Shown here piece after piece: positions 6,199 through 8,445 of a stretch of DNA of 8,445 bases. The notes under the pieces were generated by a model. It made no database searches. It had not been told where the DNA came from and was given only the letters and a program-made list of their open reading frames with translations. The stretch is from an uncultured bacterium (GTDB lineage Bacteria; Bacteroidota; Bacteroidia; Bacteroidales; Paludibacteraceae). The DNA is taken from the NCBI GenBank assembly GCA_946183755.1, contig CAMHCZ010000081.1:1-8445 (forward strand), read 5' to 3'. Both the position numbers and the translations under genes were made by a program. Within the stretch, counting starts at the first letter, position 1. The number at the start of each line of letters is the position of its first letter.

Positions 6199-7191
6199 AT
6201 GAATAGATTTTCTCGAAACGTGGCGGCGCTCTTGCTCCTCGTTTCTTTTTCTTCGATAGTTTCGTGTTCTAAAAAGAAGGATGTTCAGCCGTCAGCGAAA
6301 AGCGAGTATGATGTCCCTGCGGCATTTTCAGGCGACTCGGCATATTCTTTTGTGAAAAAGCAGGTTGACTTCGGTCCTCGTGTTCCTGGCTCTAAGGCAC
6401 ACACGCAGTGCGGTGACTGGCTAGCTGACAAACTCAAGTCGTACGGCGCTGAGGTGAAGGAGCAGATTTCTGATGTTAAGACATACGACGGCAAGTCATA
6501 TAAATGCCGCAACATAATGGCGTCGTTTGCGCCAGAAAAGAAGGATAGGGTGCTTCTGCTCTCGCACTGGGACTGCCGTCCGTTCTCCGACAATGACGCC
6601 GACGAGGCGAACTGGCGCAAGCCTGTCGATGGCGCTAACGACGGCGCCAGCGGAGTGGGCGTGCTGATGGAAGTGGCTCGCCAGTTGTCGGCGAATCCGG
6701 CATCTGTAGGCGTGGACATACTTTTGGTCGATGTCGAGGATTACGGCACGCCGCAGTTCGAGAAAACGGAGGAGTACAGCCCTGACACTTGGTGCATCGG
6801 TTCGAGGGTGTGGGCGACAGAGGCTGCGGCTAACGGCTACAAGGCCCGCTTCGGCATCCTGCTCGACATGGTAGGCTCGCCGGTGGCTACGTTCCCCAAG
6901 GAGATGTATTCCATGGACTATGCGGCTGGCGTTGTGGACAAGGTGTGGACCAAGGCTCGCCGACTCGGCAAGTCCGACTTGTTCCTCGACAAACGCCTCG
7001 GTGGCATAACCGACGACCATGTGCAGATAAACCAGATAGCCGGCATACCTACGATTGACATTATCCACTACAGCGAGTCGGGCTTCGGGCATTTCTGGCA
7101 CACAGCCGAGGACAATATGTCCAATGTGTCGGCGCAGACGCTCCAGTCGGTCGGCGAGGTTGTGCTGAGTGTTGTTTACGACGAAAAATAG
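6199..7191 (+). CDS. M28-family lipoprotein, glutaminyl-peptide cyclotransferase-like
   Basis: A 330-residue protein with a lipoprotein signal: a charged start (MNRFSRN), a hydrophobic core (about 8-20) and a lipobox ending IVSC with C23 as lipidation site. It is therefore likely anchored in the periplasm or outer membrane. The rest is an M28 alpha/beta zinc-hydrolase fold of the type II (animal-like) glutaminyl cyclase branch, which converts N-terminal Gln to pyroglutamate. Visible motifs are SHWDCRP (122-128), DGANDGASG (144-152, zinc ligand D148), VDVEDYG (177-183, catalytic E180 and zinc ligand D181), LLDMVGSP (221-228, D223), TDDH (271-274) and FWHTAEDN (299-306, W300 and zinc ligand H301). 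The WHT..DN and VEDYG patterns favour cyclase over aminopeptidase. Related enzymes occur in Porphyromonas and Prevotella, where many exported proteins expose N-terminal Gln after signal cleavage. rnhB follows after 6 bases. Confidence 0.85.
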   Translation: MNRFSRNVAALLLLVSFSSIVSCSKKKDVQPSAKSEYDVPAAFSGDSAYSFVKKQVDFGPRVPGSKAHTQCGDWLADKLKSYGAEVKEQISDVKTYDGKSYKCRNIMASFAPEKKDRVLLLSHWDCRPFSDNDADEANWRKPVDGANDGASGVGVLMEVARQLSANPASVGVDILLVDVEDYGTPQFEKTEEYSPDTWCIGSRVWATEAAANGYKARFGILLDMVGSPVATFPKEMYSMDYAAGVVDKVWTKARRLGKSDLFLDKRLGGITDDHVQINQIAGIPTIDIIHYSESGFGHFWHTAEDNMSNVSAQTLQSVGEVVLSVVYDEK

Positions 7192-7197
7192 AGCGCT

Positions 7198-7806
7198 ATG
7201 TTGAAGAACTTTTTTCTTGACGGCAAGGTGGTGGAGGCTGGCTGCGACGAGGCAGGAAGAGGCTGTCTCGCAGGACCTGTTTTCGCGGCTGCCGTGGTGC
7301 TTCCGCCCGACTTCAGCAACGCGCTGCTCAACGACTCCAAGCAGCTGACCGAACGCCAGCGCTACAAGCTGCGCCCGATAATCGAGAAGGAGGCTTTGGC
7401 GTGGGGCGTGGGCATAGTCACTGCCTGTGAGATTGACGAGATAAACATCCTGAACTCATCCATACTCGCCATGCACCGCGCGCTCGATATGCTGGCGGTG
7501 CGTCCGGAGTTCATCATCGTGGACGGCAACCGGTTCAAACCGTATCGCGACGTGAAGTCGCAGACGGTCGTCAAGGGCGACGGCAAGTACATGTCCATAG
7601 CGGCGGCGTCGGTCCTTGCCAAGACCTATCGTGACGACTACATGAACGCCATCGACGCCGACTTTCCTGAATATCTGTGGCGCAAGAACAAAGGCTATCC
7701 GACGACCGAGCACCGCGCAGCCATAGCCGAGCATGGAGCGTCGCCGCATCATCGCATGTCGTTCGCGTTGCTGCCGCAGCAGCTCAAACTTGATTTCGGA
7801 GGTTAG
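7198..7806 (+). CDS. rnhB: Ribonuclease HII
   Basis: A 202-residue cytoplasmic enzyme that cuts the RNA strand of RNA-DNA hybrids and starts removal of single ribonucleotides built into DNA. The four acidic active-site residues are present: D17 and E18 in GCDEAGRGCLAGPV (15-28), D109 in IIVDGN (106-111) and D146 in KTYRDDYM (142-149). Other family motifs are NDSKQLTERQR (45-55), AAASVLAKTYRD (135-146) and KNKGYPTTEH near residue 165. The length is normal for bacterial RNase HII. The start ATG is 6 bases after the M28 stop, with no separate promoter in between, so it is probably translated from the same transcript. It converges on the CPBP protease gene with only 6 bases between the stop codons. 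Confidence 0.97.
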   Translation: MLKNFFLDGKVVEAGCDEAGRGCLAGPVFAAAVVLPPDFSNALLNDSKQLTERQRYKLRPIIEKEALAWGVGIVTACEIDEINILNSSILAMHRALDMLAVRPEFIIVDGNRFKPYRDVKSQTVVKGDGKYMSIAAASVLAKTYRDDYMNAIDADFPEYLWRKNKGYPTTEHRAAIAEHGASPHHRMSFALLPQQLKLDFGG

Positions 7807-7829
7807 GGGTGATTAGACTTTCACCTTTT
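7806..7829 (+). terminator. Weak candidate terminator between convergent genes
   Basis: GGTGA (7808-7812) pairs with TCACC (7821-7825) around an 8-base loop, followed by TTTT. Two G-T wobbles could extend the base. It sits just after the rnhB stop and overlaps the end of the opposite CPBP gene. The stem is short, so termination here is only a possibility. Confidence 0.3.
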
Positions 7830-8445
7830 GATAATATCTTCTTATAATCAGCATCAGAAGCACTATGAGCAGAAGGCTGATGCATGGAGTGATGTAACCG
7901 CCAGTGCCTATGCTGTCCATTTCCTTCATGCCTTTCTGTGTGGTCTCTGCTAATCCGGCTCTGCTTATCGCGAACGCAGCTGTGACCACTAATGCGTTGT
8001 TGACAAAGTGCATCAAGGCAGAAACCCACAGCGAGCCGCTCCACAGGAATGCGTAACCCAGAATCACGCCAAGGACGAAACGTGGTAGGAATCCGTAGAA
8101 CTGCAGGTGTATGGCGCTGAATATCGCCGCAGTGAGTATCACGCTCAGGTGCTTGTTCCATCCGCTTTCGGTCATCGACTGCTGTATCGTGCCTCTGAAC
8201 AGCATCTCTTCGCCTACGGCTGGTATCAGCGCCAGGACGATGATGTTGATGACGTAGCTTGTCAGCGACGAGCGCTCGAAGAACTGCATGGTCATGTCGT
8301 TGGCGGAATCTTCCCATTCCCTCATTAGCTTCTCGATGCTCTCGAGGCTTTCCGGCAGTGTCATGCTTTCGTTCCATGCCGCCAGCTGATTGATGAACGG
8401 AATGGAGAACACCATCACAAAAATGGCTGGCAGCACGACTTCTGT
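7813..8445 (-). CDS. CPBP family intramembrane metalloprotease, N-terminus off-window
   Basis: The frame is open to the right edge, giving at least 210 residues; the N-terminal part is missing. It is a multi-pass membrane protein of the CPBP (CAAX protease and bacteriocin-processing, formerly Abi) family. Counting from the GTG at 8436, the three family motifs are EEMLFR (76-81, glutamate pair and arginine), FSAIH (106-110) and HFVNN (143-147). These supply the residues that bind the metal in Rce1-type glutamyl intramembrane proteases, so it is likely active. Hydrophobic segments lie at about 1-18, 58-74, 97-113, 118-135, 138-155 and 182-199, and a short basic tail ends YYQKVKV. Bacterial members are tied to bacteriocin self-immunity, processing or membrane-protein turnover; which applies here cannot be told. 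It is convergent with rnhB. The GTG at 8436 is probably not the true start. Confidence 0.88.
   Translation of the reverse strand, partial: TEVVLPAIFVMVFSIPFINQLAAWNESMTLPESLESIEKLMREWEDSANDMTMQFFERSSLTSYVINIIVLALIPAVGEEMLFRGTIQQSMTESGWNKHLSVILTAAIFSAIHLQFYGFLPRFVLGVILGYAFLWSGSLWVSALMHFVNNALVVTAAFAISRAGLAETTQKGMKEMDSIGTGGYITPCISLLLIVLLMLIIRRYYQKVKV

Noticed and set aside
6496..7101. Minus-strand open frame of 201 codons
   Set aside because: Antisense to the M28 gene, whose active-site motifs are complete.
7784..8377. Minus-strand open frame of 197 codons
   Set aside because: Overlaps the CPBP gene in another phase. Its Arg/His-rich translation is a shadow, whereas the CPBP frame has all three family motifs.

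Overview
The window looks like chromosomal DNA of a Bacteroidales bacterium, Prevotella-like or close to it. Four things point there. DUF2723 and DUF2851 proteins are typical of Bacteroidetes. The start codons lack Shine-Dalgarno sequences. Three sites match the Bacteroidetes -7 promoter box TAnnTTTG (710-717, 6166-6173, and 6105-6112 on the minus strand). The secreted-type glutaminyl-cyclase lipoprotein also fits the order. The genus is an inference; the phylum-level call is firm.

Layout. (1) Positions 1-666, minus strand: a partial, AT-richer, accessory-looking open frame of unknown function that runs off the left edge. A second coding-like frame (30-239) overlaps it. (2) 667-797: a divergent intergenic region with a perfect 9-bp AT-rich palindrome, a promoter box and a small leader hairpin. 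(3) 798-5894, plus strand: a tight three-gene operon with 9-base gaps. It encodes a large polytopic DUF2723 protein (GT-C / protein O-mannosyltransferase-like, related to animal TMEM260), a small CE4 polysaccharide-deacetylase-family protein and a DUF2851 protein. (4) 5881-6112, minus strand: a complete tRNA transcription unit, with promoter box, tRNA-Gly(GCC), tRNA-Leu(UAA) and an intrinsic terminator whose stem overlaps the stop codon of the DUF2851 gene. (5) 6199-7806, plus strand: a lipoprotein of the M28/glutaminyl-cyclase family followed after 6 bases by ribonuclease HII (rnhB). (6) 7813-8445, minus strand: the C-terminal part of a CPBP intramembrane protease, convergent with rnhB and cut by the right edge.

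The DUF2723-deacetylase-DUF2851 operon suggests an envelope or glycan-related job, with DUF2851 the unexplained member. The M28 and rnhB genes are probably co-transcribed but functionally unrelated. No CRISPR array, insertion sequence or obvious complete defence system is visible. The parts least explained by known biology are the DUF2851 protein, whose motifs suggest a cryptic nuclease-like fold, and the left-edge accessory gene.
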